Source of the DNA: Atopsyche davidsoni
Taxonomy: Eukaryota > Arthropoda > Insecta > Trichoptera > Hydrobiosidae
Direction of reading: 5' to 3'
DNA length: 64,000 nt
Assembly (NCBI GenBank): GCA_022113835.1
Contig: JAILWY010000024.1
Span: 4,592,501 to 4,656,500 of the forward strand
Positions 1 to 11,949 of the stretch are shown in pieces. Every line of letters begins with the position of its first letter. Position 1 is the stretch's first letter. Below the pieces are notes generated by a model, which searched no databases, was not told where the DNA came from, and saw nothing but the letters and a program-made list of their open reading frames with translations. A program made the translations under genes and the position numbers.

Positions 1-551
1 TAATATATTTCAAATGTATGTTTTAATACATTTTATATCAAAACATAACCCAATAGTACTAGTTGGTGTTATAGCTTAATTTTCAATGTAATATATTAGC
101 CACAAAACGGATCAAACGTTTTTAACAAAACATTTGTTATACATATAAATATCTGTGTCTTCAACAAAATTGTGTAACTAGGTTCAACTGTTAGTCTATA
201 CAAATTTACCAAGACATATAACCGGAGCCGGAAATCGACAGCGACACATCTCGCGTGCTCGGGTCGAATTCGATAAAGAGATTGACCTTAGTCCGCAGCC
301 TCCCATTATCTAGCGTAACGAAACATAATCTAATTTAACGGCAGCTTCGAATTGGTCACACGGAATGTTCCACTTAGAACTGATTTCGTATCGAAACGAC
401 CACGTCGATGGCTCCCCGCCGAATAATCCCCTCGCCTTATTGGAAGATGTTTATCGCATGGGACGCCCAGGAGGAGGTCCATGGGGAGGAAGGCACGCAG
501 CAGCAAGGGATGTTAATTGTACGGAAATCATATTTTATTATATATATTTTA
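1..551. other. AT-rich DNA with one GC-richer island
   Basis: Bases 1-220 are AT-rich and I see nothing in them. From about 225 to 525 the composition rises sharply in G+C. This stretch has an open plus frame from 365 that includes a run of Gly-Pro-Gly-Gly-type residues, but it has no convincing splice sites and runs into AT-rich sequence before its stop. A conserved regulatory element is at least as likely as an exon. Confidence 0.3.
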
Positions 552-1037
552 ATGGTCTAAGTCCCATACTTGAGGTATTTTGATCATTTTCTGGTCCGTT
601 TTACGAAAAATCGACTGCACCAATAAGTTAGATACATCTCTTCTTCCGAACAGAATATATTTATATTTCTGAATTTGGAGATTCGTCGCGTCCCTGTTCT
701 AAGAGTCCTTAACATTTAAAAGTCTTTCTTTCAATTGGAATCAAAAGATTAAATATAAACACTGTGCGATTTATTATTTTAAAAATAAAAAATAAATTTT
801 TTTTCAACAAACTTTGGTTTTGAAAAGACGTCATTTTATTCAATTTTTCAACATCTTCAAGATTTTATTTTACCCTGAAAATGGACGTTAATTAAATAAT
901 AAAAAATATATTAATATAATGAATAGTTTTTTCAATACTCTGTAAAAAAATGACACGATTTCGCCAGGTAAAACGGACTTTTTTTTGTGACAGACGGGGG
1001 ATGGACACCAAAGCAAGGTTATGTAGCAAGACCCTTA
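552..1037 (+). mobile_element. Non-autonomous DNA element, copy 1 of a local family
   Basis: This is an approximately 485-bp repeat related over most of its length to 24301-24889, to the right half of 19013-19764 (reverse complement), and more distantly to 52490-52775. It opens with GGTCTAAGTCCCATACT and ends near GCAAGACCCTTAA. Shared landmarks are the word GAAAAATCGACTGCACC near the start, an internal ATTTTACCCTGAAAATGGAC, and near the end ACGATTTCGCCAGGTAAAAC. It has no open frame, so it would depend on transposase from elsewhere. The ends resemble those of the TA-flanked copy at 19 kb, which suggests a Tc1/mariner-type mover; that is inference. Confidence 0.7.
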
Positions 1038-1207
1038 ACACGACCAGAAATTTTTTCCAGATAAAAAAGCTTGCTTTGATTTATGTACTTTAAATACCTG
1101 TAGTTTTAATGAATATATTGAAATTTATGCTGCAACACAACCCCTATAACTCAGTATCTATGTTATAATATTAAATCCACCTCGGTCAAGTGTAGTAACA
1201 GATGAGA

Positions 1208-1239
1208 GGGTGGGTCTAAGGGTGGGTCGGGTGGGAGGG
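1208..1239 (+). other. Potential G-quadruplex run
   Basis: Seven GGG triplets separated by loops of one to five bases lie in 32 bases, beginning GGGTGGGTCTAAGGGTGGG. This satisfies the usual four-run intrastrand quadruplex pattern with triplets to spare. Nothing in the flanks says whether it is transcribed. Confidence 0.55.
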
Positions 1240-2335
1240 TGAAACGTCAGGAATTAAGTCACAACCTTAGCAGGCGGAGGGCGGTGCCTCCGAGACGATC
1301 TTTATTCGTTTATTGTTATTTATGTGGAGATATTAAGAGGCTATATCGATCCTCGGTACAAAGAAGAGGATGAAAAATAAGTGGATTTATATAGCTATTT
1401 GGATTATTTACCGAATGAACTATTGGCCAATCTTTTGTATCGGAGCTAATGCTGCCTTCGTCTACTGAAAGTTTTGGCTCAAGAAGGACTGAGTTGGATT
1501 CGGGTTTTTGGCTGTTAGCTTATTTCTCTTTTATATTGTCATACAATATCTACTTTTTTTTATTTTAATAGTCAATTTAAAATTACAATTATGTTTTATA
1601 TTGTCTTTCCGGAACATTAAAAGTCCCAATAGCAATCTGATGCTTTTAAACAAATATACACTCTTTGTATGTAGATATAAGATACAATCCAAAAAATTGT
1701 CTTATAGAATAAATATATGAATAATCCATTCTTGAATAATTATGATAATCCAATAAGATTCTAGGCAGGATCTTAACTGGTATGTAGGGTAATATTTTTC
1801 CTTAGAAAATTTGTGTTTTATTATATAAACCTAGACAGAATACCCCAAAAGAGCGGTATAAAAGTTATCGTGCCATTTCTGGGACAATCTTTCACCCTAA
1901 CCATAAAGGCTTCGATGTCTTTTTACTACCCCCAAGAAAACAACCCGTACTTGGGCACCAAATGCTTGCGAAAAATACAACTTTTATTATATTTTAAAAA
2001 TGATACTGCTATCTTTGTTTTGGTTTTGGTCCGGTCTACTTAAAAAAATCCATATAAAATAAAGTCGTAACGATTGAAAAAATACTATTTTTTTTATATT
2101 ATGTGTTTTGATATAGTAACGCAGTTAAAAAATAACTGTAAAAATGGCATACACTTAAATTTTTAAAAAAATTGAAGTACTGCTTTACTATTTACGTAAG
2201 TAAAACTAATATTTTTTTAAGTAACCACATATAGCAGCTCTTTTCAGAGCATATGATAAAGGAGAGGCGAGATAGAGATAGCGTCCTCACCTCCTCCACC
2301 CCTTCCACTTTTCATTGTTTCATCCCCCTACGGCG

Positions 2336-2343
2336 TGACGTCA
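2336..2343. promoter_or_regulatory. CRE-like palindrome TGACGTCA
   Basis: This is a perfect eight-base cAMP-response-element palindrome in a small GC-rich island (CGGCGTGACGTCACTGGGG). The same word occurs at 32556-32563, also in an island. By composition about one copy per 64 kb might be expected, so the island setting is the main support for function. Confidence 0.3.
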
Positions 2344-3903
2344 CTGGGGGTAGTGATCCCTGAACTGGCGAAAGGTTTGTATGGACATACCCAAAGTTTG
2401 TTTACTCATTTAATATTCACACTGTTTGGACTTGTTAAGTGATTGCTCAGGTGTTTTTTTTAAGGTGAAACACTGCAATACTTGTATTATATCTTGGTAC
2501 ATTTTACCTGAGGTGATTATAATAAAATGTTTATTGGGGTTGATCCAAGGGTTGTGAAAGCTTTGCATGTGTAATTTTACAATAATACCGCATAATAACA
2601 TTAACAAAGTGTAAGTATTAGCGTTTTTATGTAACTATAAAAACCCTTGAAACAAAAACTTACATCAACTCCAGGTGAAATTTTTATTACTTTTGGCATT
2701 TCATATCAAAACAGAGTTTGAGTGTCTACTTTCAGTTCCAGTACTAAGAGCAACTTCGAGGATTAATATTAATTCCCTGAGCCAGGATCAAAATGACGAA
2801 AGACAGAAACTATTGTGCGGCATAACACTCAAGAAATACCATACTCATATATAGTACACGTTTATATATTCAGCGATCGGGTTGGCCTGATTTGGAATCC
2901 CTGGCCTGATAAATCACGAGATGAGCGTTGGCTATCTCGCACGAGGGTGGCTCTCACCCCTTGATGGATGAACGTCAGGCAGACCTTAATTAAAACCTCA
3001 ATGGATTTCATATCGACTGGACGTAAAAGAAAAAAAGACGAAAACCGCTATCAAAATTACTTTCCCCACTTTTCTATAAATCAACTCAACCTGAATCAAC
3101 GCTACTCTGTTTGGAGAGTTGCGCGGTTTTGTTCGTACGCTTTTTGCAAATTAAACTTTATATAACCTTGTATAAAATATTTCATGAAAAATAATTCAAT
3201 AGTATATTCACTATCGCAATGCCTGAAAACTGAAACAGGCGCGAGCTTAATGACATCAACGGTAATTGGATCAAAAACTTTTAGAAACAAAAGGTTTTTT
3301 GTATTATGAGTATAATAAAGATATACAGTAATTGTGATATATTTTTAACGTGTTTGTATATCTTATTACACAGTAATAATATGCAATGTTATGGGAAATA
3401 ATCGCAAGGTATCAAAGCAAAATTATCTCATTAAATTTCCACACATGCTACCTGCTACACACACTCTTTGAAAAACATTTTTGTCTTTCATGTTTCTGTT
3501 TGCTCGCCAGTCCTGAATGTCCTGAAACATTTCGCGATTCCTTTCAGAGATCGAACCCACCCGTGTTTTTCGTTTGAAGTGGTCCCCAAGCATGGGCCAC
3601 AATGGTGTTTGTACCCATCACGGCCCGCAAGGTTTATTAGGGCGTGTATGAATAACGTCCCTTATTCGTTAGTCCCGATTCGAATAATATGCATTGTTTG
3701 GTGAGTATTTGTTAGCTTATGTTGGCATTATAAGTTTCAGAAGCTATTTGGGTCAAAGTACCGCGGGCAACTGATTGCTTTCCTTGTTTTGATAACACAA
3801 TTAATACTGCTACTGAATCACTATTGCCATGTTTTATTGAATGTAACATATTAGTATACATATATTTAAAATTCAGTTATGTAATGCTTACAAATGATTT
3901 TTA

Positions 3904-4103
3904 GGTACTTGTTTTTTATCCGACCACCAAATTTTTTTAATGTACATGTACTCGCAGAGATAAGTCTTCTAATCTTATGACGATGAGTCCCGTTGTGGCG
4001 TTTATTTCTTTCCTTTGCGGATTTCCATGACCGCTCAATTCGTTGGGTTAGGTTAGGTTAAAAAAAAAAAAAAAAATTGGTGGTCGGATAAAAAACAAGT
4101 ACC
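3904..4103. mobile_element. 200-bp MITE with perfect 27-bp terminal inverted repeats
   Basis: The left end 3904-3930 begins GGTACTTGTTTTTTATCC, and the right end 4077-4103 is its exact 27-base reverse complement. Outside the ends lie GATTTTTA (left) and GATTTTTT (right), an 8-bp target duplication with one mismatch. There is no coding capacity. Ends starting GG with an 8-bp duplication are compatible with the Merlin superfamily, and hAT or P cannot be excluded. The right half carries GGTTAGGTTAGGTTA followed by 17 A residues, next to the right end. The perfect ends suggest a fairly recent insertion. Confidence 0.85.
4044..4060 (+). repeat. Short TTAGG-type run inside the MITE
   Basis: The bases GGGTTAGGTTAGGTTA contain nearly three units of the pentamer used as telomere repeat by many insects. 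It is too short to be a telomere relic by itself. A shorter run (AGGTTAGGTTAG) occurs near 6009. Confidence 0.4.
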
Positions 4104-5079
4104 GATTTTTTTTTGTGGTTTTTTGTACATTGGAGGGTAGAAATTTTTCAGGAATTTCAGGAAATTTCAGGAAAAATATATCTACACTGTTTTACTCCAG
4201 CTCTGATAAATAATCAACAATTCTCGAGCACGTGAGTAATTTGGGGTTGAAAAAGACGTGAACCAGGACACCCTGCTGCTAGGCAGCGGCATCGTTCAGG
4301 CGGGGATGGTTTTTGCGAGAGGCTCTCGAGCCGGTCGGCCGCACATTAACGGCCTGGGTCGCGATGAATAATACATCAGGACAGCACCACATGTCCTATC
4401 TTGACCCCGGATAAGTGTCATAGACTTAATATAGAAATTCTCGATAGCCTTCAGCCCCGCCCCTCCTCCCCCTTCCCACCCCGCTGGTTAGCACTACCTC
4501 CCGGCCCAGAAAAACAATTTCCTGAAACTCATACAGGCGCTGTACATAATTTTCACTAATTCCCTGAAACTTTCTTTTTGTTGATAGTGCAATTATACTG
4601 TTTATAAATTATTAACTACTAGAAATGTAGCCCGTCATAAAATGACGTATTCGATGAACGATGCAATAGTGTTTGAACATATGTTTGGCTGACAATTTTG
4701 TACACGTATTTTTTTAATAACCGGATATTAATTTTGAAAGCAAAGCCATTCTAGGAAATATCACATTTCGTGTCACAAACATCGAATCGCTTTCACTGCA
4801 CTGTTCTTTATTAGATGCAGTCTTTATCACGTTCAATTGTGCTATTCTTTTTTAATTACGTTTGCTGTGCTTAGACAATGTTATTTTTTTAGGAGTATGT
4901 AGTCTAGTATGGTGTTAATTTTAAGATTCAATATCATGATATGAAGAATTTAAGATTTAAATTATTATAAAAAATCAACAAGATTTTTTGTTTAAATAAA
5001 TATTGTATGCTTTAAATTAACAAATGAAGTTAACTTTATTATGTTTTTTATGTTTTTTATGCTCTAACCTTAATTTATT
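4104..5079. other. Gene-free DNA with a strong GC island
   Basis: An island at about 4250-4510 has CTCGAG, CGGCCG, CACATG and TCGCGA palindromes and a long C/T-rich tract. No frame runs through it. The rest (4510-5079) is AT-rich with two CCTGAAA words and nothing else I recognise. The island is a candidate regulatory element. Confidence 0.35.
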
Positions 5080-5350
5080 ATAATTATAAAAAGTAACTTT
5101 GTATTTTTGTCTTCACTTTTGAGTTTATTGAAATTATTTGCATAACTAGTTTCGACTCAATGACCGGGTCATTATCAGATGTCATTTAGTCATGCATCTG
5201 ATGATGTCCCGGTCATTGGGTCGAAACTAGTTATGCAAATAATTTATTTAAATAAACTCAAAAGTGAAGGCAAAAATACAAAGTTACTTTTTATAATTAT
5301 AATAATAATAATAGATCTTCACCATTCAAATGCCTTGTCCCTCAACAAGA
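5080..5350. repeat. Fold-back repeat, probable Penelope-like terminal repeat (family A)
   Basis: Two inverted arms of about 100 bases (about 5085-5180 and 5190-5295) share GTAACTTTGTATTTTTG, TTGCATAACTAGTTTCGA and a CATCTGATRATG core, separated by a loop of about a dozen bases. The right flank ends ATCTTCACCATTCAAATGCC, which is almost identical at 45421-45440 and weakly conserved at 39499. Penelope-like retroelements are known to carry inverted or direct terminal repeats with hammerhead ribozyme motifs, and each arm here has a TGATRAT-stem-GAAAC core (5149-5178 reversed, 5198-5227). No reverse transcriptase is present, so the family assignment is inference. Confidence 0.65.
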
Positions 5351-8300
5351 CTTAATTTATTAATTTACTATTAACTTACTAACAATAAAAACAAACGTTG
5401 AATAACCGAAAAAACAAAATACTTTTATATGTATTAAATCATCATATTTTTTAAAACAATTTTTTTAATTAACTAAAAATCATACTTACATATTTAGACT
5501 TCATAATAATATTTTTCTTATATTTTCTCTTGACGATCAAGAAAAATTTTTTTTAACCATTATTTCAGTTTTTTTTCAGGGATTTTGAAAAGATTATTGA
5601 AAAAATAGATTGAAGATTGGCTCAGTGAAACATCAAAAGCACAATACCCAAGAAATAAGAACTTGATATAGCAACGGCTTTGATAACATTAATAAATATA
5701 TAATACACATTTATATATTTATCAATTTGATGAAATTTTCAAATCATAACAATTTAAATAAGCTAACGAGGATCATAAAGAAATCCGAATGAAAAAAATC
5801 TTTTTTACAATTCATACATCCTGAATCATTCAAATAAAAATGCCTGAAAATATAAACAGGGTTGTTTGAATCTACCTGTTTTTTTATTCCAATTATATTT
5901 GTTTCTGAGAATACAAATATTTTATACGTAAAGGCTATGCCAAGTTAAATTTCTATTCGGTTTTTGCGTTTTAACTTAATTAAAATCAAACAAGTTTGTA
6001 TACCTTGTCAGGTTAGGTTAGTTTCAGGTGGAGGAAACCTTTGAAAAGAAAATGCGGTTAAAATATGAATGGAATTGTCTTATCTAAAGTTTTAGTATAT
6101 TAACAAATTACGATTAAACGATTTTTTTCGACGTTTCTATATCTTAATCATTATCGTATGAATCGAAAAATCATCATTTGACACGTAAATTGACTAATAG
6201 GGCAAACTATATCATATTTTTCGTACGCATATTTAATTTATTAATTATTTTAAATGTATGACTTGTGAATATGAAGTGCATTGTAAATATATTTTATATG
6301 GATAGAGTAAATACAACATCAGCGTTATTTTTATTTTTCAGCATCGATCCCTGAATATTAACTCAGTACCGGGACTAAAATTCCTGAAAACACATATTTC
6401 TACATATCATGACATTCAAAATTATCTTATAATTTATGGGATCAAAAAAATATATCAATGGCGTAAATTTTTGGTTTGCAAACAAAACACAACCACAAGT
6501 GAAGAGGAAATACCGTATGGAAAAAAACAAGGTTTCCGATCGGAAAAGTTTACCGACTCCCCTTTTATAGGGAAAATATTTTAGCATCCAGCGATAACTC
6601 CGTTTTACTATTTCGTTGATAATAAACATCTTTTTACTAGGGTGTTTTCATATATTTTTTCAGCCGAAAGAGAAACATTCGCGGATGCATTTTACGACCT
6701 GGGCACTCGTGAAATAATCAGATTTTTGTATCTCACCCCTTCCTCTAGCGCCTATACTACAGTTTCCGCAGATGAATTACGTGGTTTCTTGGCTCTTTTG
6801 GGTTTTGGTTTGTTTTGAAATTTTATTTATTTTCACCCAGGTGTTGTAAATTTGTAAAAACTATTTACATACATGTGATTTATTGATAACACATTGAGGA
6901 CACATTTCTTTATAAAAAGCTTGTTCTTTGAGTCAGATGATGCGACTATTATACGTAACTGTTAAGCCTTATTATTTTTTAACGTATATATAAAATTAAT
7001 ATGAACAATATGTAAAAACAATGATATAAAAAAAACAAAGAAAAAATATAAAGTAATATTGAAATATTAAAACATGTTATAGCCGGAATAATGATTACTT
7101 TGATCTGTTCGTTAAGCTTGCTTCTAATGAAAAAATAAATCCGTTTTCAGTAATAGTTTCATCCTGATATTATATTTATTCATATTAAATGAAAACCAAA
7201 CGAAAACAAATATTCCATAACCAATATTCTCTTTCTAAAGCTTCACATTCTAAATAATTGTAGTATTTTGGGTTCGCCTTTTGATTGATCGAAGTTGGGA
7301 TGTTTTCCGTATCCGGCCTTCATTATGAGAATGAACAGGAAATAACACAAAAGGGATCTATCAAAATGTTGTTAAGATATATTAATATATTTTCATCAGA
7401 TTATAGTTTTCCAATACGAATCCTTCTTCAATGATTAACATTTAATTAATCTTCCATCAATAACAAACAAGAACAATACATATCGAAGTTTGTGTTTATT
7501 TTTGTTTGGTTTATTTTCATTAGGTTTATTTAACATATATATATATATATATATATATAATCAAATTCAATCCCACACCACCTAGCCTTATAGCTATCAT
7601 CTCAACGGAATAAGAATTTGAATCATCATATGCAAGTGTTGAACCGATGCGATATCAATATTAACCTCATCTTTATATTCAACTTTTAAGTCCAAACTAT
7701 TTTCGCACAGCAAAATCTAAAAAAAAAAATTTTTGGGTCACGTTTAAAAAATAATTTGGTTGAGTTGTTTATTGGCTTGGTTATTTGAATATAGTATATT
7801 CATATTAATTTTAATGAACATTGAGTTTTCTGAAATTGAATTATTTTTTTTAAAACACCCTTACGTTTTCATTGACCCAATGCGGTAACTTTTTTTTATT
7901 TCGAAAGGTATAACACGCTCATCTCTGAGCTTTCCGATAGCCATTTTTCGCCCCCGCCCACCCCTAACAGAGCCTGCGAGATCCCGAATATGGTCTCTGA
8001 ATTAAGATTGATTTTTCCCAAGACGCCGGCTATAGGCTTCGATTTCCTTGGGTGGGAATTAATGAAAATATTGTGATAGATTACACCCACCGCCTGAAAT
8101 AACGCTCAATTAAGACAGGGAGGTTTCTTCAATTTGGGGTTTTTTCCTGAGAATTGCTCGGTGATTTAAGGTTAAATTTATAAATATATATTTTTTCTAA
8201 TCTTTTTCAAGTGCATCTCTTTAGAACACGTCGGTAACTATTCGGTAACACTGAAAATATCTCTATCTCTAATAAGTTCAACTGTACTCCTGACTTTCAG

Positions 8301-9550
8301 CCATTTTTACAAATTTCGCATATATATAAATTTTTATTCCCCAAAGTCTCTTTTTCCTTGTCCCATGATAACAAGCACCAGAAAGATATATTTATAAATA
8401 AAATATGTTATTGGATATTTATAAATTCTGTCACAATGAGAGTGAAATGTACTTTATGCTCATATATGAGTATTTTAAATTTGAGCGATAGTTTATTGAA
8501 TTATTTGGAAATGTATGTGATAACAGATTCGCAATTAATGTGCATTTGGCCGATTGTGAAAACAATATGTTTAAGCACACACGAATTGCGTGAAGTGTAT
8601 TTAAAATGTGGTGCTAAGGTATTTTTAAATTAAATTCATTCGGTGAACTTTTAACATTTGATTTGTATTTGGTTTAAAGGCTTTATATTTATTCATCATA
8701 TAAAATACAATATCTTTTTAACTTTCTATATAAATATTGCATTCAACTTTTAAAAGGGTTCGTTTATTTATTCAGCATTTTCTACTTAAAAAACACAAAA
8801 AGGAGATCCCGACTCCATACATTCGCTGCTATCTCCGCGGAGCATCAACAACAAAGGCCTTTTCATAAAGACGATTTCCAAAAATTGGTATTGTAAATAA
8901 ATGGAAAACGGTGCTTTTTCAGAAAATGAGAATATCCCGAGGTCGTAATGATGCTATCAGGAAACTTCATTGACCGTGAAAAATCCGACCCCACAGGAGG
9001 GGTTGAGGGCTGCGACATCGGGGATGCGCCCTTCAGGGGTGGAAGGCTTGTGGCCAACGGGAGATAGACATCGGCTTAAGCAGAACAACAGAATAGATAT
9101 CCTGAAAACCATTGTTAATAAATATCAGCTGATGACTTTCTTGAGATATCTTCGATCGTATACTGAAGAAATTTTCAGTACTCATTTATAACTTTTACAT
9201 AGTAAGGAAAAAAATCTAAGCTCGATCTAAAAATTTCATTCAATCTATTTACACAACGCGTCAGTAAAAATTATTCTTTAAATGAAAATTTTAAAACATG
9301 TGTTCATTTTGGGAATTTTTTTTTTTAATATTCGCATCACGTAAGCATAAAAATTTAAAAAAAAACATGTACTTTTTATAAAAATTAAATTAAATATATT
9401 TTCAAAACAGATTTCGTGAAAAAACTGTGAATTGTTTTAATAACTGATCTGCATGTTTTTCTGTTATATAAATAAAGAATAAATTAATAAAAGCAAATTT
9501 TACAAAACAAGTTAAACTGTATCAAAATATCAAGTAATAATATTAAATGT
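5351..9550. other. Gene-free AT-rich DNA with islands
   Basis: I see no gene. Modest islands lie at 6655-6800, 7900-8110 and 8790-9075. The last is the clearest and has overlapping open frames on both strands (8863-9057 minus, 8970-9191 plus), typical of composition rather than coding. Frames at 6375-6629 and 8358-8633 are AT-rich with low-complexity translations. Confidence 0.4.
7535..7559. repeat. (AT)12 microsatellite
   Basis: This is an uninterrupted dinucleotide AT run. Shorter AT tracts occur near 13105, 21775 and 32357. Confidence 0.9.
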
Positions 9551-9752
9551 TCAATATTTTTGACAGAAAGTACTTGGTGGAATTCCATTTTAATATTTTT
9601 GAGTAAAATACTTAGTGATTTTGCCAAATGTTGCCAATATTTATGCCAAAATTTTGATGTTTGATAATGCCAACGTGAAAGGTTGACGAAACCGGTCACA
9701 AATAAAAACGAACATGTGGAAAATCACTCAAGTATTTTACTCAAAAATATTA
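9551..9752. repeat. Fold-back repeat, probable Penelope-like terminal repeat (family B)
   Basis: The left part is in reverse orientation (TCAATATTTTTGACAG, then GGTGGAATTCCATTTT, then GAGTAAAATACTTAGTG). The right part repeats the family forward: the TTGATAATGCCAAC-GTTGAC-GAAACCGGT core at 9661-9692, then AAAAACGAACATGTGG and ACTCAAGTATTTTACTC. The two copies are therefore head to head. Other copies are at 25938, 51512 and 61953. The end GGAATTCCACCAA resembles GGATCTTCACCAA of family A, so the two families may be related. No coding sequence is present. Confidence 0.65.
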
Positions 9753-11526
9753 ATATTAAATGTGTTGATATTTTGGAATCAAAAACCTTTATATATATAA
9801 ATATACATACGAAATGCTTAGCATAGTTTTTTACAGAAAGTATTTAGCGACGAGTTTGTTGTTACTTATTATATAATATTTATTTTCCAGATATCAAGTA
9901 ATCCATTGAATTCAGAATCAGCCATCATTATAGTAATCAATTTATTGAGAATATATTTTTTTATTCAGAAACACAATGTAATAAATATTACAAAAGATAT
10001 CTGAAATATAATATCATTCCGTAACGGTTATTTGGATTAAAATAAGTCATTTTATTGTGTAAATAACGATATTTTCCGATACTTCACTGTCAAATAATTT
10101 TTTTTTGTTTTATTTAGAGATAATCACTCTTTGTGAGTTTGACTTTTGGCCAAAAATATTTACCGACAAACCGATGTGAGTTTTTTTTTTTTTATGTATG
10201 AAGTCGCTAGACAAATTCAAGAATACCAAGACAAAGTTACAATTGCTAATCATCACGCGATAACTTTTTTTGCCAATCATTATTTATTTGTACACGAATG
10301 TTTTACGCTTCAAAAAAGTTTCTAAGCTCAATCCCATCAAAGTAAAGTATGTTTTTCAAACATTTTATATATAAGCATTATACGGTTAATCTTATTTTCA
10401 ATAATTTATATTGATAAGGCAAATAGCACAGGACTTAAAATGTTTCTGTTTTAGATTGTATTTTATGAATAAAATATGCTTTTTGGTAAGTATAGAAAAG
10501 CTTGTGTTGATTAAGCTGAAAATCAGTTTTTTTAGGAATATTGAATTAAAAATAAATTTAATTTAACAATCAGCTGTTGACATTAGTGTTGTAACAAAGT
10601 CTCATAAACTAGTCACAAAATACATTCGATACCAGCTGAAATAAAAAAATTGTTATCGTACAATGCTACTTTGTCCTCCAAATAATAAACATATCATTTA
10701 TGTATAGTTTTGTTGAATAAAATAAGTTTATACAGAGAAAGTTGAATGGCTTAGGTTATGATGTTTATAATGATTATATTGTCGTTTTTTCTATGTAAAT
10801 TGATGTTATTATCATGTACTTGTAATTTTTATTCTGTAAATGATAATATCTGATTCAAATTGTGTATATTATTTATCATACGGTCTATCATTAGGCAACG
10901 GATTTATTATACTGTATGTTCGTTTTTATAATAATAAAAATAAAATCGCAGTATAATTTACTTGTAACAAACAGCTTGAACGTCGTTTAAACTACTCAGT
11001 AAATCGTATTCTGATACAATGGTTTTTTTATAGGAAATAGGTTCATAAATTTCATAATCACACATCTGTATGCTTAAAATTGTTAAGTGCATATAAAACA
11101 CATAACACACCCCCAACAATGCGGTAAAATGCGTCAAACTTAAACAAAAAGCTTATATTTAGTATAACGCCGAAGTCACGGGCAGGGGACCTAGATTATC
11201 CGGGGGTGGCACGGTTATTTGGGGGCTGGGAATCCTAAAATCTGGGGGTAAATGGACCGAGAAGGATATATAGTACGACTGCACGGGGAGGGGCTGTGAT
11301 CGCAGCCGTAAGGGGATCGAGGTAAATACGCTCCCCTTATGTAGGTCACATGGTTTTTTTATTTGCTTAAGTGGAGGAGACAAAGTTGAATGTGTGCCGG
11401 GGTGTCAGTCATTTGAAGGTTTTCTCGGAAATGATCGTGTTAACGGATAAAATTCACGCCATTCACCGTGTTTCGTGAAATACTCGAAATCTTTGCTTAT
11501 CGGGAAAGTCACACTAAAAGAAATTA
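9753..11526. other. Gene-free AT-rich DNA with one island
   Basis: This is mostly featureless AT-rich sequence. An island at 11160-11400 has several GGGGG runs (about 11197-11250) with loops too long for a classic quadruplex, and a 74-codon minus frame that is probably chance. A splice-signal pair at 10455-10485 is described among the rejected items. Confidence 0.4.
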
Positions 11527-11700
11527 TACAGGGTGTCCAAAAAATTTTTGGGCCCAGAGTTGCAGCAGTTTTTAATGTTTCAACTCAAGAACGTGGTCCC
11601 AGTACTTGCCATACATTACAACGAATTATTCCCTTAAATGACACGATTTCGCCAGGTAAAAAGGTAGCAATACCCTTAAGCGTTTAACCTATTAAACTGA
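11525..11700 (+). pseudogene. Truncated mariner-type transposase fragment
   Basis: It starts at a TATACAGGGTGTCCAAA end typical of Tc1/mariner elements. In one plus frame it reads KKFLGPELQQF, a remnant of the conserved block just before the second catalytic Asp. Then come FQ and the ELFP that normally precedes the ISR-G block, followed by a stop. The next bases, ACACGATTTCGCCAGGTAAA, translate as TRFRQVK, which could be a decayed version of that block. The fragment shares AAATTTTTGGRCCCAGAGTT with the neighbour at 12000, so both come from one family. No right end was found. Confidence 0.6.
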
Positions 11701-11949
11701 CCTACACAAGCTGCAATATAACCGACAAACAAACTGTTATGCGCCTTTTTTGTGGACGATATTGGCTAATCACCCGATTGTGTCGCATCGTGTGTAGGAA
11801 TTTTTATTAATTTCCCATTTCCTTAGCATACCCTTACTCAACAGTGTTTTGTGCTTAATGACATATTACTAAGGTAAAAAAAAAACAATAATTAATTACT
11901 TTTTAAATATTGCTCTACCACAACAAGTTTGATGGGTTGTACTATTATA
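11701..11949. other. Spacer between two mariner relics
   Basis: About 250 bases of mixed composition separate the relics. I recognise nothing in them. Confidence 0.4.

Larger units (their letters stand above)
1038..3895. other. Gene-free AT-rich DNA with four GC-richer islands
   Basis: I see no gene. Islands lie at about 1195-1290 (G-rich), 2270-2370 (pyrimidine-rich, with a CRE palindrome), 2870-2960 and 3500-3690. The last holds an ATGCAT-type octamer and several CCTGAAA words. Open frames at 1508-2043 and 3386-3704 are short, AT-rich or overlapping in several frames, and look like chance. Confidence 0.4.

Noticed and set aside
3540..3570. GATCGAACCC as reversed tRNA B box
   Set aside because: There is no A box or tRNA-like arm at the right distance. 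Similar isolated words at 31175, 34590 and 40053 were rejected for the same reason.
6005..6020. AGGTTAGGTTAG as telomere relic
   Set aside because: Only two units; too short to mean anything.
10455..10485. 31-base microexon flanked by TGTTTCTGTTTTAG and GTAAGTAT
   Set aside because: Both splice sites are good, but the content is pure AT-rich sequence with no support beyond one chance-compatible frame.
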